In this document: positions 1 to 6,012 of the stretch, in pieces
How positions within the stretch are numbered: the first letter of the stretch is position 1
Layout: the number at the start of each line of letters is the position of its first letter
Assembly (NCBI GenBank): GCA_002426275.1
Contig: DIPB01000045.1
Span: forward strand, 1 to 6,888
From: Firmicutes bacterium UBA5499
GTDB lineage: Bacteria; Bacillota; DTU084
Direction: 5' to 3'
Length of the DNA stretch: 6,888 nt
Translations under genes and position numbers: made by a program
Notes under the pieces: generated by a model
The model's input: the letters and a program-made list of their open reading frames with translations, nothing else
Told to the model about the DNA's origin: nothing
The model's database searches: none

Positions 1-55
1 ACACACCTGCCTGTCACGCAGGAAAGCGCGAGTTCGAGTCTCGTCGGCTCCGCCA
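1..55 (+). tRNA. tRNA-Asp (GTC), 5' end cut by window
   Basis: This is the 3' part of a tRNA gene. The anticodon stem pairs 6-10 with 18-22, and the 7-base loop at 11-17 carries GTC at 13-15, which reads aspartate codons. The T-arm contains the TTCGAGT loop. The acceptor strand CGGCTCC is followed by discriminator G52 and an encoded CCA at 53-55. The D-arm and the 5' acceptor strand lie before the window. It is the first visible member of a four-tRNA cluster, and only 4 bases separate it from tRNA-Phe. Confidence 0.93.
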
Positions 56-59
56 TCTG

Positions 60-135
<76 letters not shown>

Positions 136-146
136 GTGTTCACTGA

Positions 147-221
147 GCGGAAGTAGCTCAACGGTAGAGCATCGCCTTGCCATGGCGAAGGCTGCGGGTT
201 CAAATCCCGTCTTCCGCTCCA
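147..221 (+). tRNA. tRNA-Gly (GCC)
   Basis: A complete 75-base tRNA. The acceptor GCGGAAG (147-153) pairs with CTTCCGC (211-217), the discriminator is T218, and CCA is encoded at 219-221. The anticodon stem TCGCC/GGCGA (172-176 with 184-188) closes loop TTGCCAT with GCC at 179-181, which decodes glycine GGC/GGT. The T-arm is GCGGG-TTCAAAT-CCCGT. It sits 6 bases before tRNA-Cys in the same cluster. Confidence 0.97.
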
Positions 222-227
222 AAATGA

Positions 228-302
228 GGCGACATAGCCAAGTGGTAAGGCGGCGGTCTGCAAAACCGCTATTCCCCGGTTCAAATCCGGGTGTCGCCTC
301 CA
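228..302 (+). tRNA. tRNA-Cys (GCA)
   Basis: A complete 75-base tRNA and the last of the cluster. The acceptor GGCGACA (228-234) pairs with TGTCGCC (292-298), the discriminator is T299, and CCA is encoded at 300-302. The anticodon stem GCGGT/ACCGC (253-257 with 265-269) closes loop CTGCAAA with GCA at 260-262, which decodes cysteine. The T-arm is CCCGG-TTCAAAT-CCGGG. An intrinsic terminator follows 34 bases downstream. Confidence 0.97.
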
Positions 303-336
303 AGACGCTAATTAAAATTTGTCATAAATTTTTGAG

Positions 337-363
337 CTCCGTTGGATACGGAGTTTCTTTTTT
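337..363 (+). terminator. intrinsic terminator of the tRNA cluster
   Basis: The hairpin CTCCGT (337-342), loop TGGAT, ACGGAG (348-353) is followed directly by TTTCTTTTTT. A 6-bp GC-rich stem plus a U-rich tail is the standard rho-independent form. Its place 34 bases after tRNA-Cys makes it the likely end of the tRNA transcript. The T-run runs into the first TTGACA of the next promoter region. Confidence 0.8.
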
Positions 364-400
364 GACAGCGCTTGTTACTTGACAATGAATATAGTAAAAT
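362..400 (+). promoter_or_regulatory. putative promoter region of the small gene
   Basis: This AT-rich stretch lies between the tRNA terminator and the small gene at 443. It holds two TTGACA hexamers (362-367 and 379-384) and -10-like hexamers TATAGT (390-395) and TAAAAT (395-400), but neither TTGACA is 16-18 bases from a good -10 (the gaps are 22 and 10 or less). The best-spaced pair is TTGTTA (372-377), 17 bases, TAAAAT. A promoter is expected here because transcription should stop at the preceding terminator; which hexamers are used is uncertain. Confidence 0.4.
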
Positions 401-430
401 TTGATTTTGGCAAATGTTGAAATACGATTC

Positions 431-436
431 GGAGGT
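431..436 (+). promoter_or_regulatory. ribosome binding site fixing the GTG start at 443
   Basis: GGAGGT lies 6 bases before the GTG at 443. It is the only good Shine-Dalgarno sequence in the area and argues against the upstream in-frame TTG at 401 and the downstream ATG at 458. Confidence 0.75.
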
Positions 437-442
437 ATAGAC

Positions 443-619
443 GTGGCTGTATTTATCATGGATATAGAAGAAATCAAAAGCAGGACTGTTGTCATTAGAG
501 CGGATAATCTTCAGCAGGCAATAGAAAAAGTGAGATCCGGCAAGGATTTCGCAGTGCTCTCCGAGCATCCTGTGACAGAACTGAAAGTTATCAGGCACAA
601 GTTGAAGAATCCCGAGTAA
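443..619 (+). CDS. small hypothetical protein, DpnD/PcfM-like
   Basis: A 58-residue protein beginning MAVFIMDIEEIKSR. The GTG start is chosen because GGAGGT sits 6 bases upstream; ATG at 458 is the alternative. The N-terminal half, with its IEE-x2-SR-x-V-x-I-x-AD-x3-AIEKV pattern (residues about 8-30), resembles from memory the short DpnD/PcfM-like domain found in small proteins of Firmicutes and their plasmids, whose function is unknown. No signal peptide, membrane segment or cysteine is visible. It is charged, probably cytoplasmic, and consistent with a beta-strand/helix fold. It stands alone: the tRNA terminator precedes it and a 91-base gap separates it from the symporter gene, with which it could be co-transcribed. 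The good ribosome site and coherent protein-like composition support a real gene; the family call is tentative. Confidence 0.7.
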   Translation: MAVFIMDIEEIKSRTVVIRADNLQQAIEKVRSGKDFAVLSEHPVTELKVIRHKLKNPE

Positions 620-642
620 CGTTTGGATATTTAAAGCTGTAG

Positions 643-670
643 AGCAGGAATTTCTCCCCTGAGAGCGAAC
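643..670 (+). other. possible dispersed intergenic motif
   Basis: The 91-base gap between the small gene and the symporter gene contains AGCAGGAATTT, about 11 bases, then GCGAAC. From memory, similar AGCAGGA...GCGAA strings recur in front of genes in several clostridial (Peptococcaceae-like) genomes. That recollection is unverified, and only one copy is visible here. A tiny TCTC/GAGA stem (653-656 with 661-664) lies inside. I see no convincing promoter or terminator in the rest of the gap. Confidence 0.25.
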
Positions 671-710
671 GATATCAAGGTAGGACAGTAGAACGGAAGG
701 AGAATGAAAA

Positions 711-2213
711 ATGCTCTGGAAGCTTGCCGTTGTTTTGGGTTACCTAATTTTAATGGGAATAGTTGGGTTTCTCACGCTCAAAAAAAACCATACTCCCACA
801 GATTTCTTTTTGGGAAGCCGTAACATTGGACCTTGGATGTCCGCCTTCGCCTACGGCACCACTTATTTTTCCGCGGTGATTTTCATCGGCTATGCCGGCA
901 AAATCGGCTGGCAATTCGGACTCAGCTCCCTGTGGATTGTGCTAGGCAATGCCATAGTGGGAAGTCTTTTGGCATGGAAAGTTTTAGGACCCAGGACAAG
1001 AGAGATGACAGCGCGCCTCAGTACCCTCACCTTGCCTGAATTTTTGGAGGCAAGGTTCGGCAGCAAAAAGCTGAAACTGTTGGCTGCGCTGATCATCTTT
1101 ATTTTTTTGGTGCCGTATTCCGCTTCTGTCTTCATGGGCCTCAGTTATCTGTTTGAACAGACCTTAGGCGTTCCCTATGAGCTTTCCCTGATTTTTATGA
1201 CCGTTATTACCGGCTTTTATTTGGTGCTGGGGGGCTATCTTGCCATTTCCATCACTGATTTCATCCAGGGAATCGTGATGCTGGCCGGCGTGGCCATGAT
1301 GCTGTATTTTGGCATCAGCAACGAAAAAGTGGGAGGATTGCTGACAGGCATTCGGAGGCTGGCGGAGATCGATCCCAAGCTGGCCGGTCCAATCGGTCCT
1401 CCCGGTTGGCTGCCCATGGCAGGCTTGGTTTTCTTGACCAGCGTTGGGCCTTGGGGAATGCCGCAGATGGTGCAAAAGTTTTACGCTATCCGAAGCGAAG
1501 CGGACATTAAACGGGCCGCGACGATCTCTACGCTGTTTTCTTTTATTATCGCCCTTGGCGCTTATCTGTTGGGCTCTTTCTGCAGACTTTATTTGGCGGA
1601 AGTGCCTGCGGCCGGCGGGGTTTTGAATTATGATGCCATTATGCCACAAGTGCTTTCCCAGGCCCTGCCCGAAGGCCTTTTGATTTTGATCTTGCTGCTG
1701 GTGCTCTCCGCTTCCATGTCCACGTTAGCTTCTCTAGTATTGGTGGCCAGCTCCACCGTTGTGATTGATCTGATCGGGAAAGAGCGGCTGGGCAAAGATA
1801 AGACCGTGGGCTTTCTGCGGTTTTTCTGCGGCTTGTTTGTGTTGCTGTCTTTGGCGCTTGCCATGAGACGCAATACGCTTATTCTCACGCTGATGACCCT
1901 CTCCTGGGGCACTGTGGCCGGAAGCTTTCTGGCTCCATACCTGTACGGCTTATATTGGCCTCGCACCACCAAGGCGGGAGCTGCCGCCGGAATATTGAGC
2001 GGGTTTGCGGTTTCCGTGGGATTGTCTTTATACTTTAGGCTTGATGCGGCCTTAATGCCGCTTCTGGGATCTATCGCCATGATCGTGCCCTTGTTTGTGG
2101 TGCCGGTCGTCAGTTGGCTGACGAAGCCTTTGCCGGAAGAGCATTTGGTCCGAGCCTATGGGCAGGGAATTTATCCAGCGAGTTTATCGGGTTCAAAAGA
2201 AATAGGAGGTTAA
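711..2213 (+). CDS. sodium:solute symporter family transporter
   Basis: A 500-residue integral membrane protein, the usual length for the sodium:solute symporter family (PutP, PanF and relatives). Hydrophobic segments run from residue 5 to about 470, consistent with roughly 13 membrane helices. Two family hallmarks are visible: GGYLAISITDFIQG (residues 174-187), like the GGF-A-x-TD-x-x-Q signature of PutP and PanF, and SASMSTLASL (333-342), where S337/T338 match the Ser/Thr pair that binds sodium in PutP. AAGGAG (697-702) sits 8 bases before the ATG. An earlier ATG at 704 is out of frame. The substrate cannot be read from the family alone, but the ligase gene begins 5 bases downstream and its ribosome site lies in this gene's last codons, so an organic acid, probably an aryl carboxylate such as phenylacetate, is the best inference. 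The C-terminal tail of about 30 residues is cytoplasmic or exposed. Confidence 0.92.
   Translation: MLWKLAVVLGYLILMGIVGFLTLKKNHTPTDFFLGSRNIGPWMSAFAYGTTYFSAVIFIGYAGKIGWQFGLSSLWIVLGNAIVGSLLAWKVLGPRTREMTARLSTLTLPEFLEARFGSKKLKLLAALIIFIFLVPYSASVFMGLSYLFEQTLGVPYELSLIFMTVITGFYLVLGGYLAISITDFIQGIVMLAGVAMMLYFGISNEKVGGLLTGIRRLAEIDPKLAGPIGPPGWLPMAGLVFLTSVGPWGMPQMVQKFYAIRSEADIKRAATISTLFSFIIALGAYLLGSFCRLYLAEVPAAGGVLNYDAIMPQVLSQALPEGLLILILLLVLSASMSTLASLVLVASSTVVIDLIGKERLGKDKTVGFLRFFCGLFVLLSLALAMRRNTLILTLMTLSWGTVAGSFLAPYLYGLYWPRTTKAGAAAGILSGFAVSVGLSLYFRLDAALMPLLGSIAMIVPLFVVPVVSWLTKPLPEEHLVRAYGQGIYPASLSGSKEIGG
2204..2210 (+). promoter_or_regulatory. ribosome binding site fixing the TTG start of the ligase gene
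   Basis: AGGAGGT is a near-perfect Shine-Dalgarno sequence made from the last codons of the symporter gene (Gly-Gly, GGA GGT) just before its TAA. It lies 8 bases before TTG at 2219. Terminating ribosomes would uncover it, so translational coupling is likely. Confidence 0.85.
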
Positions 2214-2218
2214 GGGAA

Positions 2219-3526
2219 TTGATTTGGGATCAACACGAGGTTTGGCCCCGGGAGGAAATCGAGAAGCTACAGCTCTCCAGGCTGAAGGAGACGGTGGCGC
2301 GGGCCTATGGAAACGTGGCCTTTTATCGTGAAGCTTTGGACAGGCAGGGAATAAAACCAGAAGATATTAAGAGTTTGGCGGATTTGAAAAGGCTGCCGTT
2401 CACAACCAAAGACGATCTGAGACGTTACTATCCTTACGGAATGTTTGCTGTTCCCATGCGTAAAATCGTGCGCGTCCATTCTTCGAGCGGTACGACCGGC
2501 CTTCCCACAGTGGTGGGCTATACCAGGCGCGATTTGGACAACTGGACGGATCTGGTGGCCAGAATTATCTCTCAGGCCGGGGTCACCGCGGATGATATCG
2601 TGCAGATTTCCTTCGGTTACGGCATGTTCACCGGCGGTTTTGGCCTGCACTATGGGATGGAGCGAGTGGGGGCCACTGTGCTTCCCATCTCTTCCGGCAA
2701 CTCGCTGCGGCAAATTCGCACCATGCGCGATTTCGGCGTTACCGCGCTTGTGAGCACTCCTTCCTACGCGCTGCATCTGGCCGAGGTAGCTGAAGAGAAC
2801 GGCATCGATCCGAAGCGCGATCTGAAGGTGAGGGTGGGCCTCTTCGGCGGGGAAGGTTCTTCAGATTGGCTCCGATCAGAAATCGCAAGCCGGTGGGGCA
2901 TGACGCCCACCGATAATTACGGATTAAGCGAGGTCATGGGTCCGGGCATTGCAGGCGAATGCGAGGCTGCCTGCGGGATGCATATTTCCGAAGATCACGT
3001 CATCGCCGAGGTAATCGATCCGGAAACCGGAGAACAATTGCCATACGGACAAGAGGGAGAACTGGTTCTCACAGCCGTCAATAAAGAGGCGTTGCCGGTT
3101 TTGCGGTTCAGGACTAAAGATCTCACAACGTTATCTCCGGAGCCTTGCGGCTGCGGCAGAACCACAATGCGCATGGCTAGGGTTTTGGGCAGGACGGACG
3201 ATATGATGGTAATCCGGGGCGTGAACGTTTTCCCTTCGCAAATTGAGGCGGCACTGGCGGAAATTCCCGAGGTGGAGCCTTTCTATCAATTGATAGTGGA
3301 AACGAAAAATTACTTAGATACCCTCACCGTACAGGTGGAGGTCCCGGAAAGATACTTTACCGGCAGCTTTGGAGAATTGGAAGCGCTGCAGAAAAAGATC
3401 GCCGGCAAACTGCAGACGATTTTAGGGCTGTCCGCGAAAATTAAGCTGGTGGAGCCCAAAACGCTTCCCCGCACGGCGGGAAAAGCGCAGAGAGTTATCG
3501 ATAATCGCCAAGTTGGCCGCGCGTAA
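2219..3526 (+). CDS. paaK: phenylacetate-CoA ligase family enzyme (aryl-CoA ligase)
   Basis: A 435-residue adenylate-forming enzyme that activates an aryl acid to its CoA thioester with ATP; cytoplasmic. The TTG start gives MIWDQHEVWPREEIEKLQ, matching the usual PaaK N-terminus, and AGGAGGT lies 8 bases upstream. The longer ATG version from 2114 would read inside the symporter gene. Motifs in order: nucleotide loop SSSGTTGLPT (88-97), NYGLSEVMGPG (233-243), FRTKDL (297-302), GRTDDMMVIRGVNVFPSQIE (324-343), and the C-terminal PRTAGKAQRVID with the expected catalytic lysine K422. C248, H255, C310 and C312 may form the structural zinc site seen in some PaaK relatives (inference). The start lies 5 bases after the symporter stop, so the two are one operon and probably one pathway. 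Phenylacetate is the family's typical substrate, but indoleacetate or other aryl acids are possible. No ring-degrading genes lie nearby. Confidence 0.9.
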   Translation: MIWDQHEVWPREEIEKLQLSRLKETVARAYGNVAFYREALDRQGIKPEDIKSLADLKRLPFTTKDDLRRYYPYGMFAVPMRKIVRVHSSSGTTGLPTVVGYTRRDLDNWTDLVARIISQAGVTADDIVQISFGYGMFTGGFGLHYGMERVGATVLPISSGNSLRQIRTMRDFGVTALVSTPSYALHLAEVAEENGIDPKRDLKVRVGLFGGEGSSDWLRSEIASRWGMTPTDNYGLSEVMGPGIAGECEAACGMHISEDHVIAEVIDPETGEQLPYGQEGELVLTAVNKEALPVLRFRTKDLTTLSPEPCGCGRTTMRMARVLGRTDDMMVIRGVNVFPSQIEAALAEIPEVEPFYQLIVETKNYLDTLTVQVEVPERYFTGSFGELEALQKKIAGKLQTILGLSAKIKLVEPKTLPRTAGKAQRVIDNRQVGRA

Positions 3527-3531
3527 TTCTA

Positions 3532-3572
3532 CTCTCCCTGCAGGGTCGGTTGTTTCCGACCGGAGGGGAGAG
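3532..3572 (+). terminator. long hairpin after the ligase gene, probable terminator
   Basis: It begins 6 bases after the ligase stop codon. The outer stem CTCTCCC (3532-3538) pairs with GGGAGAG (3566-3572), and the inner stem GGTCGG (3544-3549) pairs with CCGACC (3556-3561) around loop TTGTTT, with a small internal loop between them. This is a very stable structure at the expected end of the symporter-ligase transcript. The tail CGGTTTCGTCATATTT is only weakly U-rich, so it may terminate imperfectly or mainly protect the 3' end of the mRNA. Confidence 0.6.
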
Positions 3573-3585
3573 CGGTTTCGTCATA

Positions 3586-3609
3586 TTTAATCTGAAAATT
3601 CTGCAAAAT
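3586..3609 (+). promoter_or_regulatory. two overlapping CodY-like boxes upstream of ilvB
   Basis: Against the CodY consensus AATTTTCWGAAAATT, 3586-3600 (TTTAATCTGAAAATT) matches 11 of 15 and 3595-3609 (AAAATTCTGCAAAAT) also matches 11 of 15. The two share exactly 6 bases, an arrangement described for native CodY sites. They end 17 bases before the -35. CodY responds to branched-chain amino acids and commonly represses ilv operons in Firmicutes, so the position makes sense. AT-rich DNA gives such matches by chance, so this remains a candidate. Confidence 0.4.
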
Positions 3610-3626
3610 ATACTGCATAATTGCCC

Positions 3627-3655
3627 TTGACAAGGACTACGAAGTATTATATATT
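3627..3655 (+). promoter_or_regulatory. sigma-A type promoter of the ilv operon
   Basis: A perfect -35 TTGACA (3627-3632), a 17-base spacer, and -10 TATATT (3650-3655). Transcription should start near 3662, giving a leader of about 107 bases before ilvB that contains the terminator at 3690-3742. It is the strongest promoter in the window. Confidence 0.8.
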
Positions 3656-3689
3656 TTAAAGAAAACATTTTATAACTTTCATGGGAAAA

Positions 3690-3742
3690 AGCTCCTTTTG
3701 TCTATGGGGCCCTGCCGCCGTGAGACAAGGGGCTGCTTTTTT
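3690..3742 (+). terminator. intrinsic terminator in the ilvB leader, candidate attenuator
   Basis: The 5' arm AGCTCCTTTTGTCT (3690-3703) pairs with AGACAAGGGGCT (3723-3734), giving 12 pairs with a 2-base bulge. GC and six T (3735-3742) follow. It lies between the promoter and the ilvB ribosome site, so it can stop transcription before the operon. GCTCC (3691-3695) can instead pair with the nearer GGGGC (3706-3710), which would break the lower half of the terminator: a possible antiterminator. No T-box AGGGTGG-type sequence is present, and the leader before the hairpin is only about 28 bases, so the regulator is unknown. Confidence 0.75.
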
Positions 3743-3768
3743 ATGATGGAGAGGGGAGAGGTGAGTAC

Positions 3769-5487
3769 ATGCGAACGATCACAGGTGCTCAGGCAGTGGT
3801 TGAGAGCTTAATTGCCGAGGGTGTTGAGGTCGTCTTTGGCTACCCTGGTGGCGCAGTGTTGCCGTTATATGATGTCCTCTATAGCTCACCCCTCAGGCAT
3901 ATTCTAGCCAGACATGAGCAAGGGGCGGTGCATGCTGCCGACGGCTACGCCAGAGCCACGGGCAAGGTCGGAGTTTGCATTGCAACTTCCGGGCCCGGCG
4001 CCACTAATTTAGTGACTGGGCTTGCCAATGCGTACATGGATTCCATTCCGCTGGTGGCTTTTACCGGGCAGGTTGCCACTGCCGCCATCGGCAGGGATTC
4101 ATTTCAGGAAGCTGATATCACAGGGATCACATTGCCCATCACCAAGCATAACTGGTTGGTAAAGGATGTGCGGGAACTGCCGCTGGTCATCAAGCAGGCC
4201 TTTCACGTCGCCAGAACCGGCAGGCCGGGTCCTGTGCTGATCGATCTTCCCAAAGACGTTCAGCTGGCGCGCCTGAACTATTCGTACCCGGAAGAAGTTG
4301 ATATTCCAAGTTATAAACCTACTTACCGCGGCCATCCGCGGCAGATCACCCAGGTTGTGCGCACGCTTTTGACGGCCGAGCGGCCCGTGTTTTACCTGGG
4401 CGGCGGGGTGATCAGCTCCGGCGCCTCGGAGGAAGTGAAACAGATCGCCGAGCTTTTGGGCATTCCTGTGACCATGACCATGATGGGTCTGGGCGCCTTT
4501 CCCAGCTCGCATGAACTGTCCTTGGGGATGCTGGGAATGCATGGAACGGCGGCCGCCAATTACGCGGTTACAGGCAGCGATTTACTGATCACAGTGGGCG
4601 CTCGTTTTGACGATCGGGTGACGGGCAAGCTTTCCACCTTTGCGCCGAACTCGAGAATCATTCATATTGATATTGATCCGGCTGAGATCAGCAAGAACCT
4701 GCCCAGCCAGATTCCGGTCGTGGGCGACGTGAAGCTGGTGCTGAAGGATGTAATTGCGGGCTTGGAAGCAAACAAGGAAAAAATCCCCAAACAAGCGGCT
4801 AAACGCAAAGCCTGGCAGGAGCAGGCGAGCCGGTGGCGCCAGCAGTATCCGCTAACTTATGAGCCGGCAGAAGCCATCAAGCCGCAGCAAGTCATTCAAC
4901 TGATCGATGAGCTCGTAGGCAAGAGAGCGGTGATTGCCACCGAAGTGGGACAGAACCAAATGTGGGTCGCTCAGTTCTACCCGTTTGAACGGCCCAGAAC
5001 GTTGATCTCCTCCGGCGGCCTTGGCACCATGGGCTTTGGGCTGCCGGCAGCCATCGGAGCCCAAGTGGGCAGACCTGAGGAGATAGTGATCGATGTCGCG
5101 GGCGACGGCAGCATTCAGATGAACAGTCAAGAGATGGCCACTGCCAAATGCGAAAACCTTCCCGTGAAAGTAGTGATCCTCAACAATAGTTATCTGGGCA
5201 TGGTTCGCCAATGGCAGGAATTTTTCCATGGCAAGCGCTATTCCAGCGTAGATCTGAAAGGCGCTTCCCCTGATTTCGTGAAGCTGGCCGAGGCTTACGG
5301 TTGGCTGGGACGCAGGGTCAGCAAGCCGGCACAGCTCAAGGATGCGTTAGCCGAAGTGCTGAGTTGTTCAGGTCCGGCCCTTTTGGACGTGGTGGTGGAA
5401 CGGGAAGAGAACGTGCTTCCCATGGTGCCTCCCGGCGGCCAGCTGGATCAAATGATTTTCGCCATGGAAGAGGAGGGAGACAAATGA
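3769..5487 (+). CDS. ilvB: acetolactate (acetohydroxyacid) synthase, large catalytic subunit
   Basis: A 572-residue enzyme of normal family length. With thiamine diphosphate, Mg2+ and FAD it condenses two pyruvates to acetolactate, or pyruvate with 2-ketobutyrate to acetohydroxybutyrate, the first common step to valine, leucine and isoleucine. GYPGGAVLPLYD (24-35) and ARHEQGAVHAADGYA (47-61) surround the cofactor-activating glutamate E50. RFDDRVTGKL (279-288) marks the anabolic FAD-containing type rather than the catabolic AlsS. The diphosphate motif runs from GDGS (445-448) to NN (472-473). W482 in RQWQ matches the tryptophan that favours 2-ketobutyrate in E. coli isozyme II. The ATG follows GAGAGGTGA (3756-3764). 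It is the first gene of the ilv operon, behind a promoter and leader terminator, and its stop overlaps the ilvN start by 4 bases (ATGA). Confidence 0.97.
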   Translation: MRTITGAQAVVESLIAEGVEVVFGYPGGAVLPLYDVLYSSPLRHILARHEQGAVHAADGYARATGKVGVCIATSGPGATNLVTGLANAYMDSIPLVAFTGQVATAAIGRDSFQEADITGITLPITKHNWLVKDVRELPLVIKQAFHVARTGRPGPVLIDLPKDVQLARLNYSYPEEVDIPSYKPTYRGHPRQITQVVRTLLTAERPVFYLGGGVISSGASEEVKQIAELLGIPVTMTMMGLGAFPSSHELSLGMLGMHGTAAANYAVTGSDLLITVGARFDDRVTGKLSTFAPNSRIIHIDIDPAEISKNLPSQIPVVGDVKLVLKDVIAGLEANKEKIPKQAAKRKAWQEQASRWRQQYPLTYEPAEAIKPQQVIQLIDELVGKRAVIATEVGQNQMWVAQFYPFERPRTLISSGGLGTMGFGLPAAIGAQVGRPEEIVIDVAGDGSIQMNSQEMATAKCENLPVKVVILNNSYLGMVRQWQEFFHGKRYSSVDLKGASPDFVKLAEAYGWLGRRVSKPAQLKDALAEVLSCSGPALLDVVVEREENVLPMVPPGGQLDQMIFAMEEEGDK

Positions 5488-5969
5488 CGCCCAAGCGGAT
5501 TATCTCCATCCAAGTGACAAATCACCCCGGCATCTTAACCCGGGTGGCAGGCCTGTTCAGCCGCCGCGGCTTCAACATCGACAGCATTGCCGTGGGCAGA
5601 ACGGAAGATTCTGCGGTCTCCCGGATGACCATCGTCTTGGAAGCGGATCAGACCACAGGCGAACAGCTGATTAAACAGCTCAACAAGCTGGTGGATACCA
5701 TTAAGGTCAGCGATGTCACAGACGATCCAACAGTTGAGCGGGAACTGGCCTTAATCAAAGTTTCGGCGGACAGCGGCAACCGTTCCGAAATCCTGCAAAT
5801 CGTCAGCATTTTCAGAGCCAAGATTGTGGATGTCAGCGAGCGGGCCGCGATCATTGAGGTTACGGGCGACGAATCTAAGGTAGGGGCTTTAATTGAGATG
5901 CTCAGACCTTTTGGCATTAAGGAGCTGGTGCGCACGGGCAAGATCGCGTTGGTGCGCACGGGTAATTAG
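5484..5969 (+). CDS. ilvN: acetolactate synthase, small regulatory subunit
   Basis: A 161-residue subunit (IlvN/IlvH type, usual length 160-170) that stimulates IlvB and confers valine feedback inhibition. The N-terminal ACT domain (about 4-75) begins IISIQVTNHPGILTRVAGLF; N13, G16 and N31 line up with residues involved in valine sensitivity in E. coli IlvH, so feedback control is probably intact (inference). The C-terminal domain (about 80-161) ends in the familiar LVRTGKIALVRTG. The ATG at 5484 is chosen because it overlaps the ilvB TGA (ATGA) and AGGAGGGAG (5471-5479) lies just upstream. The frame is open further upstream, but only inside ilvB. Translational coupling suits the fixed subunit ratio of the holoenzyme. 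Confidence 0.96.
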   Translation: MTPKRIISIQVTNHPGILTRVAGLFSRRGFNIDSIAVGRTEDSAVSRMTIVLEADQTTGEQLIKQLNKLVDTIKVSDVTDDPTVERELALIKVSADSGNRSEILQIVSIFRAKIVDVSERAAIIEVTGDESKVGALIEMLRPFGIKELVRTGKIALVRTGN

Positions 5970-6012
5970 CCGACTCTGTCCCAGAGCCGGGACAATTAGA
6001 TATACAAAATGA

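Noticed and set aside
182..382. 66-codon ORF across tRNA-Gly, tRNA-Cys and the terminator
   Set aside because: It is read entirely through two complete tRNA genes and an intrinsic terminator, and it has no ribosome site.
308..598. 96-codon minus-strand ORF opposite the small gene
   Set aside because: It has no minus-strand ribosome site or promoter. The plus-strand gene has a good ribosome site and a family-like pattern, and the antisense product shows no recognisable motif.
1164..1649. 161-codon minus-strand ORF inside the symporter gene
   Set aside because: It is antisense to conserved membrane helices, with a His/Gln-rich low-complexity product typical of shadow frames.
2114..2218. N-terminal extension of the ligase from ATG 2114
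   Set aside because: It overlaps the symporter C-terminus in another frame and has no ribosome site, and the extra 35 residues are absent from the PaaK family. TTG 2219 fits length and spacing.
3662..3768. T-box riboswitch before ilvB
   Set aside because: No AGGGTGG-type T-box sequence or long specifier stem is present, and only about 28 bases precede the terminator.
4099..4542. 147-codon minus-strand ORF inside ilvB
   Set aside because: It is antisense to conserved ilvB sequence and its product has no recognisable domain.
5301..5483. N-terminal extension of ilvN into ilvB
   Set aside because: It is an out-of-frame reading of ilvB. The ATGA overlap and the ribosome site point to 5484.
5927..5962. 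12-base direct repeat GGTGCGCACGGG (5927-5938 and 5951-5962)
   Set aside because: It encodes the repeated LVRTG of the normal IlvN C-terminus, so protein sequence explains it.
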